This document shows positions 44,848 through 55,616 of a DNA stretch of 64,000 nt, piece by piece; positions within the stretch are counted from its first letter, which is position 1, and each line of letters opens with the position of its first letter. A program made the translations under genes and the position numbers. Source of the stretch: Batrachochytrium dendrobatidis JAM81 (lineage: Eukaryota > Chytridiomycota > Chytridiomycetes > Rhizophydiales); NCBI RefSeq assembly GCF_000203795.2, contig NW_006281099.1, positions 2,111,774-2,175,773 of the forward strand. Direction: 5' to 3'. The notes under the pieces were generated by a model that was not told where the DNA came from, made no database searches, and saw only the letters and a list, made by a program, of their open reading frames with translations.

Positions 44848-45346
44848 TCCAATGTATAAACGACACATCGTATAGTTCCATTTAAATGCTTTTAGAGTGT
44901 AGTCATTGAATTCTTTTTGATTTGGAAAGCATCCTTTCAAGGCAACCAGGTCTTGTCCAATGAATTGTCTAGTTTGCAAATATTTTGGTAATGGACCATG
45001 AGTGCGATTTTTGTCAGGTAATTCAGACTTGTAAATAGTAATTCGTCTGGTTCATACCTTGATTCTAGTATTGTCATCTATATGAGAACTGACTGGTGTT
45101 TCCGAATTGATGGCAGATAGTGTAGACTCTCCAATAGAAACCAATAAATTGATTGTATCTGCATGGGGATGTGCTTCATACGTTCCATTTCTGTATGTAT
45201 GAGAATCTAGTTCGGGACGACGGATACGACCAATTGCTCTTGCGAATGCATTGAGTGAATTCTTGTTGACCAATTTGAGCTCTTCTTCCAAATCTGAATC
45301 ATTTAGAGCAGCAACTCTTCTAATCCAGGTTGTAAAGCTGTTCAGA
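44848..45346 (-). pseudogene. Unrecognised gene fragment truncated by element A
   Basis: A minus-strand coding stretch runs from about 45346 (FTTWIRRVAALNDSDLEEEL) through AFARAIGRIRRPELDSHTYR to the boundary at 44847. It appears to need a very short intron (about 30 bases near 45030-45060) to reach THGPLPKYLQTRQFIGQDLV and KAFKWNYTMCRLYIG. It then enters the element terminus without a stop. No family recognised. Whether it is a host gene or part of a larger element is open; low AT bias relative to its surroundings slightly favours real coding sequence. Confidence 0.4.
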
Positions 45347-45466
45347 CATTTATAGTAAACAATGGAAATTACAATTGTAAACTAAAGATTTGCCTCAATG
45401 TTCAATCTTGTAAAATAAGTGAACAATTATAAGGTTGGATAAAGCTGCAAATACAAGGAAAAGCAT

Positions 45467-46405
45467 TTATTGATTGATAGAGACTGAAGACCCAGCAGGT
45501 GTCGTACGAGGGCTGTTGATATGAGATTGCTTCACCACATAGTAGACAAGACGGTAGATTAGGTCAAATCCTTCCTTGACATAATTTTCAGGATTCAATT
45601 GATACTCTTTTGAAACAAACAATGATCCATTTTCATCAATGAAAACAAACTTCCAGATCGAGCCAGTTGAATGAATGCCATAGACTTGAAGATTCCTCAT
45701 TTCAGCTTTCTTTCTGCGATAATGAATGGAAGCACATTCCCCAATGCATTGCAACAGAGTCTCATTGTTTGTCACTTTAGCTCCAATTGCGACCAAATGA
45801 GGAAGCTTTCTAAGGCCACGGTGGCAGATGGTGTAGTCACAGTTCCCATTTAAGCGTCTTTTCTTGACTTTATTCACCAAAGTCATATGATACTCGCAAA
45901 TGATAATAAAATCTGGAAATTGGGCAACTACTTCCCGAAGAAAAAGATCAATCAAAGTTCTTCTGCTTGCTTCGGCGCCAAATTCAAAGACGGAGCAATT
46001 CTTCTTGAACAATTCAACAAACTCTGGAGAAGCTTCAACTGTGGTGTCAACTGGAATATTTTCCCAAACTTGATTTTCGTCTTCAACTCCAGTCGCTTCG
46101 CTAATAAATGGCATTGTAGCTTTTCCATAGGACATTGATACCATTTCCTTTTGAGCCTGTTCTACAACTGCAACAGTGATGAATAAAGGAGTCTTTGCTG
46201 TATTCTGAGCAGGAATAGGGTCGTCTGGTTGTAAAGGAGTACCACCATCAGTAGTGGAAAGGGAGAGTTGGTCAACGTCGTAGTCGCAAAGCTTGCTGGA
46301 GAGCTCCTTCTTGCAGGCTTTAAGAAGGTCGTCCACAATCTCGCAGTCTTCAGTAGATACCCTTGTAGCGTTGTTTGGCTTGAATTTGACCCAAAGTTTT
46401 GTCAT
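45467..46405 (-). CDS. Crinkler (CRN)-type effector with PD-(D/E)XK-like domain
   Basis: A single 312-residue frame. I chose ATG 46405 (MTKLWVKFKPN) because the neighbouring related gene starts the same way. Residues 1-75 form a ubiquitin-like header (MTKLWVKF ... IVDDLLKACKKELS ... YDVDQLSLSTTDGGTPLQPD), the pattern of CRN effectors of chytrids, oomycetes and Rhizophagus. The rest resembles a restriction-nuclease fold: FIIICEYHMTL, then NGNCDYTICH, then LPHLVAIGAKV, like the D ... (D/E)xK core. The usual acidic residue before AK is Gly here, so activity is uncertain. Known: CRNs enter host nuclei or act in intracellular conflict, and their nuclease domains were proposed to derive from transposons. 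The gene lies inside the nested element island. Confidence 0.7.
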   Translation of the reverse strand: MTKLWVKFKPNNATRVSTEDCEIVDDLLKACKKELSSKLCDYDVDQLSLSTTDGGTPLQPDDPIPAQNTAKTPLFITVAVVEQAQKEMVSMSYGKATMPFISEATGVEDENQVWENIPVDTTVEASPEFVELFKKNCSVFEFGAEASRRTLIDLFLREVVAQFPDFIIICEYHMTLVNKVKKRRLNGNCDYTICHRGLRKLPHLVAIGAKVTNNETLLQCIGECASIHYRRKKAEMRNLQVYGIHSTGSIWKFVFIDENGSLFVSKEYQLNPENYVKEGFDLIYRLVYYVVKQSHINSPRTTPAGSSVSINQ

Positions 46406-46440
46406 TTTTAAAGCTTTTTTTTCCTCAAATAAACTGAAAA

Positions 46441-46945
46441 ATGACAAAAATATACTTCAAAACACCAACACTTTGATACACTGCTCACTATTGACCAATT
46501 TGAAGGCAAGACTATTTCAGCTCTGAAATGTGCGATAAAAGAAGCAGTTATGCCTGCTTTGCAGACTCCTATTTGCAATTTAGATTTGAAAATAGGAAAC
46601 TCGATTATTGAAATATTAAGAGCCTCTGATTTGAAGGATGTATTAGAAGAAGCTCAAGTTTCAATCACCAACACAATCATAGTGACTCCTTCAGTGCCTT
46701 ACCTAGACCAATGCATTTTGTGTTTTTGCTTTTCATTTGGTTTAGGACTTGGTTATTCTGTCGCTATCTTTTTGGGACTGACTAATGAAGTGGAAGAATA
46801 TCATCATCCATTTATTGCTGATGTCATATTCATCATTATTGATATGACTGGCTTAGGATGCTTTCTATACACTATTTGGCAGTTTATCTGGCAAGCAACA
46901 ATGGAATTCACAATTTGCATCTGTTTTCTCTGGAGTTGTTTGTAG
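46441..46945 (+). pseudogene. Broken CRN-header-like gene with membrane segment
   Basis: Starts MTKIYFKTP, like the divergent CRN gene, then hits a stop after 11 codons. A frame shifted by one base continues with FEGKTISALKCAIKEA and IEILRASDLKDVLEEA, a CRN-header-like pattern. Two hydrophobic segments follow (CILCFCFSFGLGLGYSVAIF; VIFIIIDMTGLGCFLYTIW) and the frame ends at 46945. A single-base insertion in a short T run explains the break, unless sequencing error. The two genes start 35 bases apart on opposite strands, both at ATGACAAAA. Confidence 0.45.
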
Positions 46946-47097
46946 TCTTTTTGTAGAACCATCTTACCATTCCTGAAAAGGTAATAATAAACTTTTTTAA
47001 GAATCATCCAATAAACGTTAAACAATAACTGGCATTATCTGATCGTGGTTACTATTTAACTTTACTACCAGATCTTGGTATAACGGCAGGATCCATT

Positions 47098-47283
47098 TAA
47101 AGCATTAGTATGAGTCTCGCACAGATAGCTCCTAATAATTCCAACTTGAATGCGATCACCCTTAGGTTTCTGGCCTTAGTGCTTATCTCCGATCAATTGT
47201 TAGTTTTGACAATTTCAGAGCAAATTAAGCAGTAATTGTTGGTTAAGAAAATTGGTATCATTCGGTGCCCAATATATACTACT
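47098..47283 (+). repeat. Terminal repeat of element X (right end)
   Basis: Homologous to both terminal repeats of element C. Shared blocks include GGTATCATTCGGTGCCC plus AATATATACTACT at the outer end and a GATCGGAGATAAG-like block on the reverse strand. It ends at 47283 directly against polymerase-coding sequence. Its left partner was not found; the ends at 42612 and 44847 share only the outermost ~35 bases. Confidence 0.7.
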
Positions 47284-49460
47284 CACGTCAATAATGCTAA
47301 TGCCAGCTTTATGAATATCAAAATGGATCGTTTTGAACAAGCTGGTCAACTTTTTTGTTGCTTCAGTCGCAGGCTTTACATCCAAACTATTGTAATGTTT
47401 CAACAACTCGGACGGGTTTTTACAATTGCATTGTAGCATGATCAGTGTTTCTTATATTAGTTTTTGATAAATCATTGTAAACCCATGTATTTGCAGGGAT
47501 TGGTGAATGTTTAGTAGTTTAATCAAACCATATTTTTGATGGTTTAATTGTAGGATACTTTTTCCAGATGCGTGTGTATGTTTTGGGTTGTTGTATGAGC
47601 AAACATGTATTTTGAACATTCTGCATCAAATGGTTTCAAATACTTGTTCAAGAGTGTTGCAAGTGATGGGCAAACAATGATATTTTAAAATAAACTTGTC
47701 GTTTGAAACCATTGTACTTGATATTGCACTTGATAGTATGATTGGTTTATATATATTGTGATGGTTAAACTGACATTTACAAACAGATATCATATTGTAA
47801 CACATTCTCATAACAATTTTTTGTTTTCTTATTGTTCTTTGATAACTCATACGATATCCTGCCTAAAACTGACTTGATCTGCTCACAACATTTGACATCC
47901 ATTAAATGCGTATATTGTATTGGGGTTTTGTCGCACCCATCAGCATTAAATCTTTTAATTTTCCTGTTGCGATCTACACTACAATTTAACTGATTCTCAA
48001 TCGTTTAAACCCATTGCCTTTTTCTTTTTGAATATACTTTTAGTTTTCTTACTATTTTGAATGGGAATGTGAGGCAAATATATGTTCATAACATTAGTAT
48101 CATATGACAAAGAATTGAATCCATTAATTGAAAGCATGCAAGTTTTATGTTGCAATCATCACTCAGATCATCGATTCAAGTAAACATGGGCTGTAGAGTT
48201 GATGCATTTTTAATTTCCTTCATTTTTTAAAGTATGATTGTTAATGACTCTTATATTCGTTCCAACAAACATAAAGACAGGCTCCTTTTCTTACTTTCAA
48301 TCAAGCCGATGCCCAAGAACTCGTGTGCTTCAGTGTATTGTAGCTTTCCTGTGGTGTTCTTGTATCCAATCAGGTTTCAAAGTCGTGGAATATAAAATAG
48401 GAATAGAATCTTGACTCGTTTGGTAATTTGACTACAGAAGTATCCGATTCTTCAAATATGCTTGGTTTTGGATTGTATTGCCATTTTCAAATGTTGTTTT
48501 AGCGTGCATTTTATTGCTGAATGTTTCTCAAGTTTCTTGTATTCTGTCAAAAACCATTGCAATTTATAGATTCAAGTACTTTTGCTATACTGGCTATGCT
48601 TTTAATGAATGAGAAATGATGCCTTGCAGTTTCAACTTTAATAAAAATATTTAAATTCAAGGTATGTTGATAATTTTGAAACAAATGTTTTTCCATCAAA
48701 GCTTCATCACCTCTAAATAATAAATGTTGATGTTTACTTGGAGATGAGCCTCAATATCATTTAGTTGTTTTATATCAACACTGTTATAATCTGAATTAAA
48801 TGATTTGCAACAACTTGTAAATACCCTGTTGTTTTCCCATGTATTTGGTCTATTCTACATGATGAATTTAGAAGGCATGTCAAACAGTTCCAAAAACAAG
48901 TATTGTGTTCATTCTTATACAATGCCTTTACTATTAATGACAAAATCGGGAAGTTTAATGTTGCTTCCAATTGTCATTCCTGGTAATGCGGTAGTTGAAA
49001 GCACGTTTGTAAATTCTTCCAACAGTCCATTTTGAATTTGGTCTTTCAAGCTGTTTTATTAAACCACTTTTAATTCCTGAATAACATTCCAACAGAGCTG
49101 TTTATCAATAGAGTTTGTCCAAGTTTGTTAAGGATAAATGTATTGTCTGATGGATAAAGGATCATAAATACTCTTGTTTCAATGTTTTGAATGAAATCCT
49201 AATTGTAAATCAAGTCAATAACGCAGTTTTTGGATTTGATGATTTGTCCTTGCATTGTCGTGTAGATCTTGAATAAACAAATCTATGCTGTAAGTATTCA
49301 AAAGTTTTTGGTTTTGATTTAAAGGGATGCTTTTATACTTTTGTTTCGATTGTTTCTGTGGCTTTGTCGCATCTATTTGCAATTGAACGCACTGATTGTA
49401 TTTGACTGTTTCTTCAAGACCAAAAAACAATCCCTTGATATATTTTCTAAATCTAAACTT
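47284..49460 (-). pseudogene. Degraded family B DNA polymerase, copy B, cut by element X
   Basis: Three colinear matches to copy C identify it. Near 49430-49330, FFGLEETVKYNQCVQLQ matches FSGMDDAKAYHQLLQLQ. Near 49030-48930, TIGSNIKLPDFVINSKGIV matches SIGASVILPDFIKNSKSIV. Near 47430-47300, YNSLDVKPATEATKKL and DIHKAGI match YNNLDAKPGVEATKKL and DIHKNGI. Frameshifts and stops are frequent and no long frame survives. The match stops at 47284, where the element X end begins, so the C-terminal polymerase half is missing here. Confidence 0.7.
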
Positions 49461-49744
49461 GGGGTTTTATTCTTTTTAATCTAGTCTTGCTACCTGTGCT
49501 ATCAAAGTCTGCATTCGTTTCTTTTTGTTGTTTTTATTCAGAATTAACTCGATTGATAATTCTTCACGGTTGTAAATGCAATGAACCTTGTATAAAGCAA
49601 TGTATCTTTTGGGTTTTGATCATTTCAATTGGATTGACCATTCATTCTGAACGAGAATCTTTAATGTTTTGCAAGAAAATAACAATTTGTTTTTGAATCA
49701 ATTATTAATTAGAAACTAATTATGCATGAACTATAATGCGGGTT

Positions 49745-49988
49745 AGTAGTATATATTGGGTACCGGATGATACCAGTTTTCTTGACCAATGACTAGCACT
49801 AAATATTGTACGAAGTTGTCAAAAATAGCAAGTTATCGGAGATGAGCAATCAAGGTCAAAAACAATGGGGTATTATAGTGAGTAGCTTATTAGTTTGAAC
49901 TATCAGGAGTTTTCAATGCCAGACTCACACCGACGCTTTATATAATACATTTTTGATGAGTGTATATAGAGCTATCACGAGTACGGTA
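49745..49988 (-). repeat. Left terminal inverted repeat of element C
   Basis: Starts AGTAGTATATATTGGG, then TACCGGATGATACC, and contains TTATCGGAGATGAGCAATCA and TCAAGGTCAAAAACAATGG. Matches the reverse complement of 55617-55828 over its length at roughly 75-80 percent by eye. Confidence 0.75.
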
Positions 49989-50555
49989 ACAAAGAATACC
50001 AATAGTTTTCATTGAATTATCAACTTAATTTCAATTATTTCTTCATTACTTGTATTAAACAGTAAGAATGAGATTAACGTCACACTTTGACTTGATGATG
50101 AAAACACGCAATGTCCAATATGCTTTTCTACAGTAACCACACGATTAATCCAATGCTTCAACGCAACTCATTTTGTCTGTTTGACATGCTCCAAGAAATG
50201 TCAACGAAAAGGTTATTGTGCGCAGTTTAGAACCACACGATCGTTCCACAATAAGCTCCTTGAAAAAACCATTAAACAACAAATGAAAGCAATTACGAGG
50301 TCGATACAACACACTTGACCAACGATATCACACAAACTGACATAACGTATTAGCTTCCTGATCAAAGTCTTTAGCAGATATACAACTATTTCAATAAAAC
50401 AAAATGAATCAAATATGTTGAAACCAACCATTCCCATTGAAGTTATTGACTTGCTGTTTTATCCAAGAACTAATTCCAAAGAAAGAGAGCAGGATGGAAT
50501 GGATCGATTCTTCCAACAACTACTGGATACAACAGTGACATTGAAGATGAATAGT

Positions 50556-51113
50556 TTACATGATAATTTCTTTCACATCATCTGAATTAGAATCATCATC
50601 GCTCATAACAATTCTGTACAACTTTTCCTGTAATGATTGCTGTTTCTCGATGACTCTTGGCAGCATCTTTATGTTTGCAAAGATTCGATAACCCATCATT
50701 TCTAGATTAACCTTCGCATTGTCACAAGTTGGATAATGCTTTTTGAAAAAAACAACTAACCCATAATGTAGTGAATAAATGGTATCGTTTGTTTCATAGC
50801 AACTATCGCTTATCATTTCTTTAATCCTTTTATAGTGATTTATGTTGATGCCGCATAATAGACTGGCATTTTTCTTTCAAAGAGAATATTCTGCCTTTTA
50901 ATAGTTTTGATGGATTAACCTCGATTGGGTTTTCTAGTCTAAACATGGAATCTGGAACATCATCTAACACAACCGCTTCTTCATTTCCAACGTAATTATA
51001 CGCTACTTTCAACAACTTGATAGATATGATTATTTCTTGGGTCGAGATAAATGGTGTCCGTTAGTAAATTGTTGATGTACTTTGATCTCGGATTTGAGCA
51101 AGGTAAATTCAAC
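50556..51113 (-). pseudogene. Unrecognised broken gene of element C
   Basis: Minus-strand coding pieces in at least three frames: about 51113-51015 (YINNLLTDTIYLDPRNNHIY), 51015-50830 (NEEAVVLDDVPDSMFRLENP) and 50816-50556 (YSLHYGLVVFFKKHYPTCDN). They read in order and look like one gene broken by frameshifts. It ends in an acidic SDDDSNSDD tail. No family recognised. Confidence 0.4.
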
Positions 51114-51250
51114 ATATTGTTTAAATCTAGTCTAGAAAATAAAAGATGCAATATTCAATCACAGCCACTATCATAGATAGTTGATAAGTTTAATCCAAGA
51201 TAAAATTGAATATTTAATTTCTTTTCAAATGATAAACAAGTTCATCAGAA

Positions 51251-54200
51251 ATGTCAAACATATTGGAAGAAACCCAAATTTATTTGAATGGAAATGTTGT
51301 GTTGACTAAAGGAAATGACAGCACAGTTGGTCTGTACAAGGTTCTTTTTGAAGTAAATGGTATCGAGAGATATCGATTTGCTATTAAATACAAGACGAAA
51401 GAGAAAACTAGTATAAACAATTGATTAGTTCAATTACAAATCTGGATGTCGGACGGGTTAGAAAGGTTAAACTAAGATTCAGAAAGCACATTCAAGGGAT
51501 CTTCAGTGGAATGGACGATGCTAAAGCCTATCACCAACTTTTACAGTTACAAAACAAACAGAAAGAGAGCTGGACAAGAACAACGGTTGTTTTCACAATA
51601 TCATATCAAGAAATATTCGTTCTGACCAAAATCAAAACCAATTCATTGGTCAAAACACTTGTTTACAAATTTAGATGAATTGAAGTTTACCATCAAAGAG
51701 AATCACAAAAAGCAAGCATTAAGATATTGGTTCAATATTCAATTCGGATATGTGCTGAGGAACATTGAAACTGATGATAGAGTTCAGTTTTATCCCTCTG
51801 ATAATACCTGCTTTAATATCAATGATTCACCACTAGTTAATTCCACTATTGATACGGTACTAAACCAATTGGATGGTGATGATATACTGGAAAAATTGAA
51901 GTGTTCAAACTCCAAATGGAGTATTGAAAATATCTACGAGTATGTACTTTTAACAACACCCATTCCAGAGGTATCAATAGGCGCATCTGTAATTCTACCT
52001 GATTTCATCAAGAATAGCAAAAGTATTGTTTCATTCCAGTATGTCACAAATAACCTTTGTTTTTGGTAGTTTTGCTCGTTATAAGTATCCAGAAATCAGA
52101 TTAGACAGATTATCAAAGAAAGCAAAAGATCTTTACAAGGATTATTACAAAACCAACGTAAAGAAGTGTTATCCCAAACTTGATATTCAAGAATTGAAAG
52201 AGATTGAAAGCCATTTCTTTGTAAATGTCAACATATACCGATTCAATGGAAAGAAAGCGGTTATGGAACGACATTCAGGTAAAGAATACAGGAGGTTATT
52301 AATTTGAATATATACTCTGATATAAGCCATAAATTCCATCATTTCTCCTCCATTATTAACTTGTCTCAGTTAACCAGTGTTTCAATGTTCAGATGCCATT
52401 CATCCTTTAGTGAATTCAAAAAGATAAAACGACACTCAATTGTTTGTGCAAAACCAAAGATAATATTTGAAAATGGAAATTATCAACCAAAGTTGAATGT
52501 ATTTGAGCATCTTGAATTGAATGGAATTAATATACCGAAAGAAATGAGATTTTATCCATATTTCATCTACTTTGATTTTGAAACTTGGTTGAAATCAGTC
52601 AAATCTACGACCAACTTGAAGCTCATTCATTGAAACACACAAACTTTTGAGCACAAGTTTCATTGGAAGTGAAGAAAACAAGGCTCAATTCATCCCAGTT
52701 GAAGGTACAACTAAAGAAGTTTTGGATATAGTGATGACAAATGGATCAAATACGACACAAATATCTGCAATTGTTGTATTCAAAGTATTCTCGGTTCTTT
52801 GGAATAATGGCCAATTTGGACGATGCAAAGGTTCAGAAACGATTAAGATTACAATTACTTGAATGGCTTGGTGTTCTGGCTATTTATGGCTTCAATAGCT
52901 CATCATATGACATTAACATCATCAAGAAATACCCTCCACAAGTCTTGAAACACTCTAAAAAACATGGAAATGTATCCAAATGCGAAAAGCCTTGGATTAA
53001 TTCAATTGAAGGAGAACTAGGTCGTAATATTGAACAAAGCGAAAAGATTGAACGATACAATGTTGATGGCTACGATGAAGAATCAAACACAATCTATGAC
53101 TTTTTGGGATGCTTTTTCCACTGATGTAGAAAGTGTCACAAATTACAAGATATCAATCCTTTAATTGGAGATACGATGAACATATTGTATGAAAAGATAG
53201 CAAACAAGGAAACAGCTCTCAAACAAATGGGATATACCACAAGATCAATTTGGGGTTGTGAGTTTCATTCACCTGAAAACGGTCAAGTGAATGACATTAT
53301 TAAATGTAACAAATACCGAATGATATCAAATGGATCGTTTGCTTTTAACGACATTCTTGCTTTTCAACCACCAAATACTTTATTTGACAAGTTCTTGAAA
53401 ACGTTTGACACAATCACAAATGGGAATATTTCCACATAAAGTAACTCGGAATTTATCGAAATACATTGATGAACATCCAAAGTTGACACAATATTCTGAT
53501 ATCATTCAAGTTCTTAGAAATTCACATATTCCATCCAAAAAGTGGTTTTACAACAATCTAAAGGGAGAATCAGTTTTATCAAACGATTATAATGAAATGG
53601 TATTCACTCACACCAACATGTATGATTTGCTGAACGACTACAACAATTTGGATGCGAAGCCAGGCGTAGAAGCGACAAAGAAGCTGGGTAATTTCTTTCA
53701 GTCGTTGAATCTTGATATCCACAAAAACGGCATCTTTGTTCCTAGACTCACTCTGAAATATCTCTGGCACACAAAAAGCAAAGACTGCGAGTTTCAGTTA
53801 TTCAAAGGGAATGAAGAATTGTACCACAAATACAGAGATAATCTGGTTGGTGGACCAAGTATCGTATTTCATCATTATCAAGAAAAAGACGACTAGAATT
53901 AGAAAAGGAAAGCCTTGTCAGGGAATACTTGGATATGATACCAATGCTTTATATCTGTGGGCGATAAGTCAAGATATGCCGTGTGGTGAGCACCAAGTAG
54001 TTCAAGTTTATCCCGATAATCTGAAAGATGTCTTGGATAACACGTTCTTTGGAATGATAGAATGTGATATTGCTGTTCCTGAGCATTTAAAGGAATGCTT
54101 TGCTGGAATGCCTCCTATTTTCAAGAATGTTGAGATTACATGCAATGATTTAAGCTTTGACACACAGGCACAAGTGAAACCAGATTACAAAAGTAACAGA

Positions 54201-54410
54201 TTAGTTGAAAGTATGTTTGGTGAGACAATGATGTTTGCTACTAAACTGCTGAAATGGTATCTTGGACTAATTGAAAGTGCACTTGTACCTGTCGCAATGT
54301 CAACCTTTGGAACTGTCGTTGCTGGAGTCGGTGCACTTCACGCACCAATGGTTGCAGGAGGTTGTGCTGCTATTGACTCTGTTTCTGATCAACAGAAAGC
54401 TAAATCATAA
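51251..54410 (+). pseudogene. Family B DNA polymerase (organellar/viral type), copy C, broken
   Basis: Eight or more pieces in shifting frames follow one another from ATG 51251. Recognisable parts in order: a Cys/His segment (RCHSSFSEFKKIKRHSIVC); exonuclease motif I YFIYFDFETW; Exo II YGFNSSSYDINIIKKY; a CFFH-stop-CRKC box where relatives have HGCPKC (nuclease-like insert), the stop being TGA; IWGCEFH; the YNNLDAKPGVEATKKL block; GGPSIVFHHY; and polymerase motif A GYDTNALYLWAISQDMP. Motifs B and C are absent: after LLKWYLGL the frame ends in an unrelated hydrophobic Gly/Ala-rich tail (54271-54410). The break positions are near 51420, 51660, 52060, 52305, 52633, 53126, 53430 and 53896. Not functional as it stands. 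Confidence 0.75.
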
Positions 54411-54431
54411 AATAATCATTTTGAAAAGTAT

Positions 54432-55362
54432 TCATTGAATAATACTTTTGATGACTGCAAGAATGGCTGTTCTTAGCCCTCCTTGAGCAATTCCATACTT
54501 TTCTAATTCAGCATCAGTTATGGCCAAGTCACCAGTCTCCATCAAATCTTCAAAAAGAATTCCTTGTTCGGTAAAGGTTTCTCTGAGCTTGATGATATCA
54601 GATTCGGGTCTTTTTCGTTGTCTTCATCTTGTCAAAGAAATGCTCTATATTCAGGTTGTGATCTACAGCTTGTTTCTTGGGAAGCTCTTCGTTGACGGTT
54701 AGGGCATAGTACAAGAATCCATCACGCAAGTTTTTGACATCGGTAACAACTATAAAGTCATTATCTGCAAATCGGTACAACATTTTGAAAGGCACAGGCT
54801 GAGAAAAAAATGAATCAGCTGTTGATATGACTTCAGAAAGAGATTGCATAGAGGAAACTTCCAGGTCAAATGCTCTTCCTTTGTATTTGATTGAAATGTG
54901 CTTTTCTTTGACAGCTGGAATCCATCCCTCTGCAACACCAAAACCTGTAGTATTTATCATACTAGCGAATGTTTCTCTGGCGACTTTTTTCAAGTTTTCA
55001 GTTGCAGCAGAACCACCAAAGGAGATCTCTTCAAAATGCTTCTCTAAAAATTCTTCAGATGATGGGTCTCGTTTCAGTTTTTCTGGAGTGTCTTCAATGG
55101 TGACTGAAGAAAGTCTATTTTCTTTTTCAACAATACTCTTTTTGCCCCATACAATGGCAGCATCATAACCGATGAGTAAAAGATCCTTAAGGTATTCCAT
55201 AGAAGGGGACACTGTTTCCGAATGTCCCTGTATTGTTACTGCTGTGATTCCAGAGTCTGTATCTCGGATTTTAGCAAGCATATTTACTTCAGAAAAGTAT
55301 TCGGCAAGCAGTGTTTTGAGCCCTGCACAGTCTGAATTGATCGTTGCTTCTACAGACACCAT
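54432..55362 (-). pseudogene. Element C cargo gene with SAM-like end, one frameshift
   Basis: From ATG 55362 (MVSVEATINSDCAG) the frame runs 254 codons. It contains a ubiquitin/PB1-like block (ISIKYKGRAFDLEVSSMQSL ... FKMLYRFADNDFIVVTDV) and stops at 54598. The next frame then continues for about 55 codons as ETFTEQGILFEDLMETGDL and ITDAELEKYGIAQGGLRTAI, a SAM-domain-like helix pattern, ending at 54432. A run of five A at the junction fits a one-base insertion, natural or from sequencing. The gene converges on the polymerase gene with 21 bases between stops. Function unknown; the header-like block loosely recalls CRN-type effectors. Confidence 0.5.
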
Positions 55363-55616
55363 TGGGGTATCAAGCGAGAGAGCATTGTAGAATTATGTGT
55401 ATTTTGGCCTGACATTTTGATATTTGTTTGGGAAAGTTCATCAAACTGAAAATGGATGCCATCTGTAAAGAATTCTGGCCACTACAGCATTAAAATAAAC
55501 TTATATCCTGGTTAAAATATTGAAAAGAGTTTGGCACAAAAGTCTCGATTATCTCGGGCTATATTTTGGTACAGGAAATATCAACTTTTACAATTCATCA
55601 AACAACTATGGGTCCC

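Noticed and set aside
47215..47439. Open frame ending in APNDTN as a separate small gene
   Set aside because: It is the remnant of polymerase copy B running into a terminal repeat.
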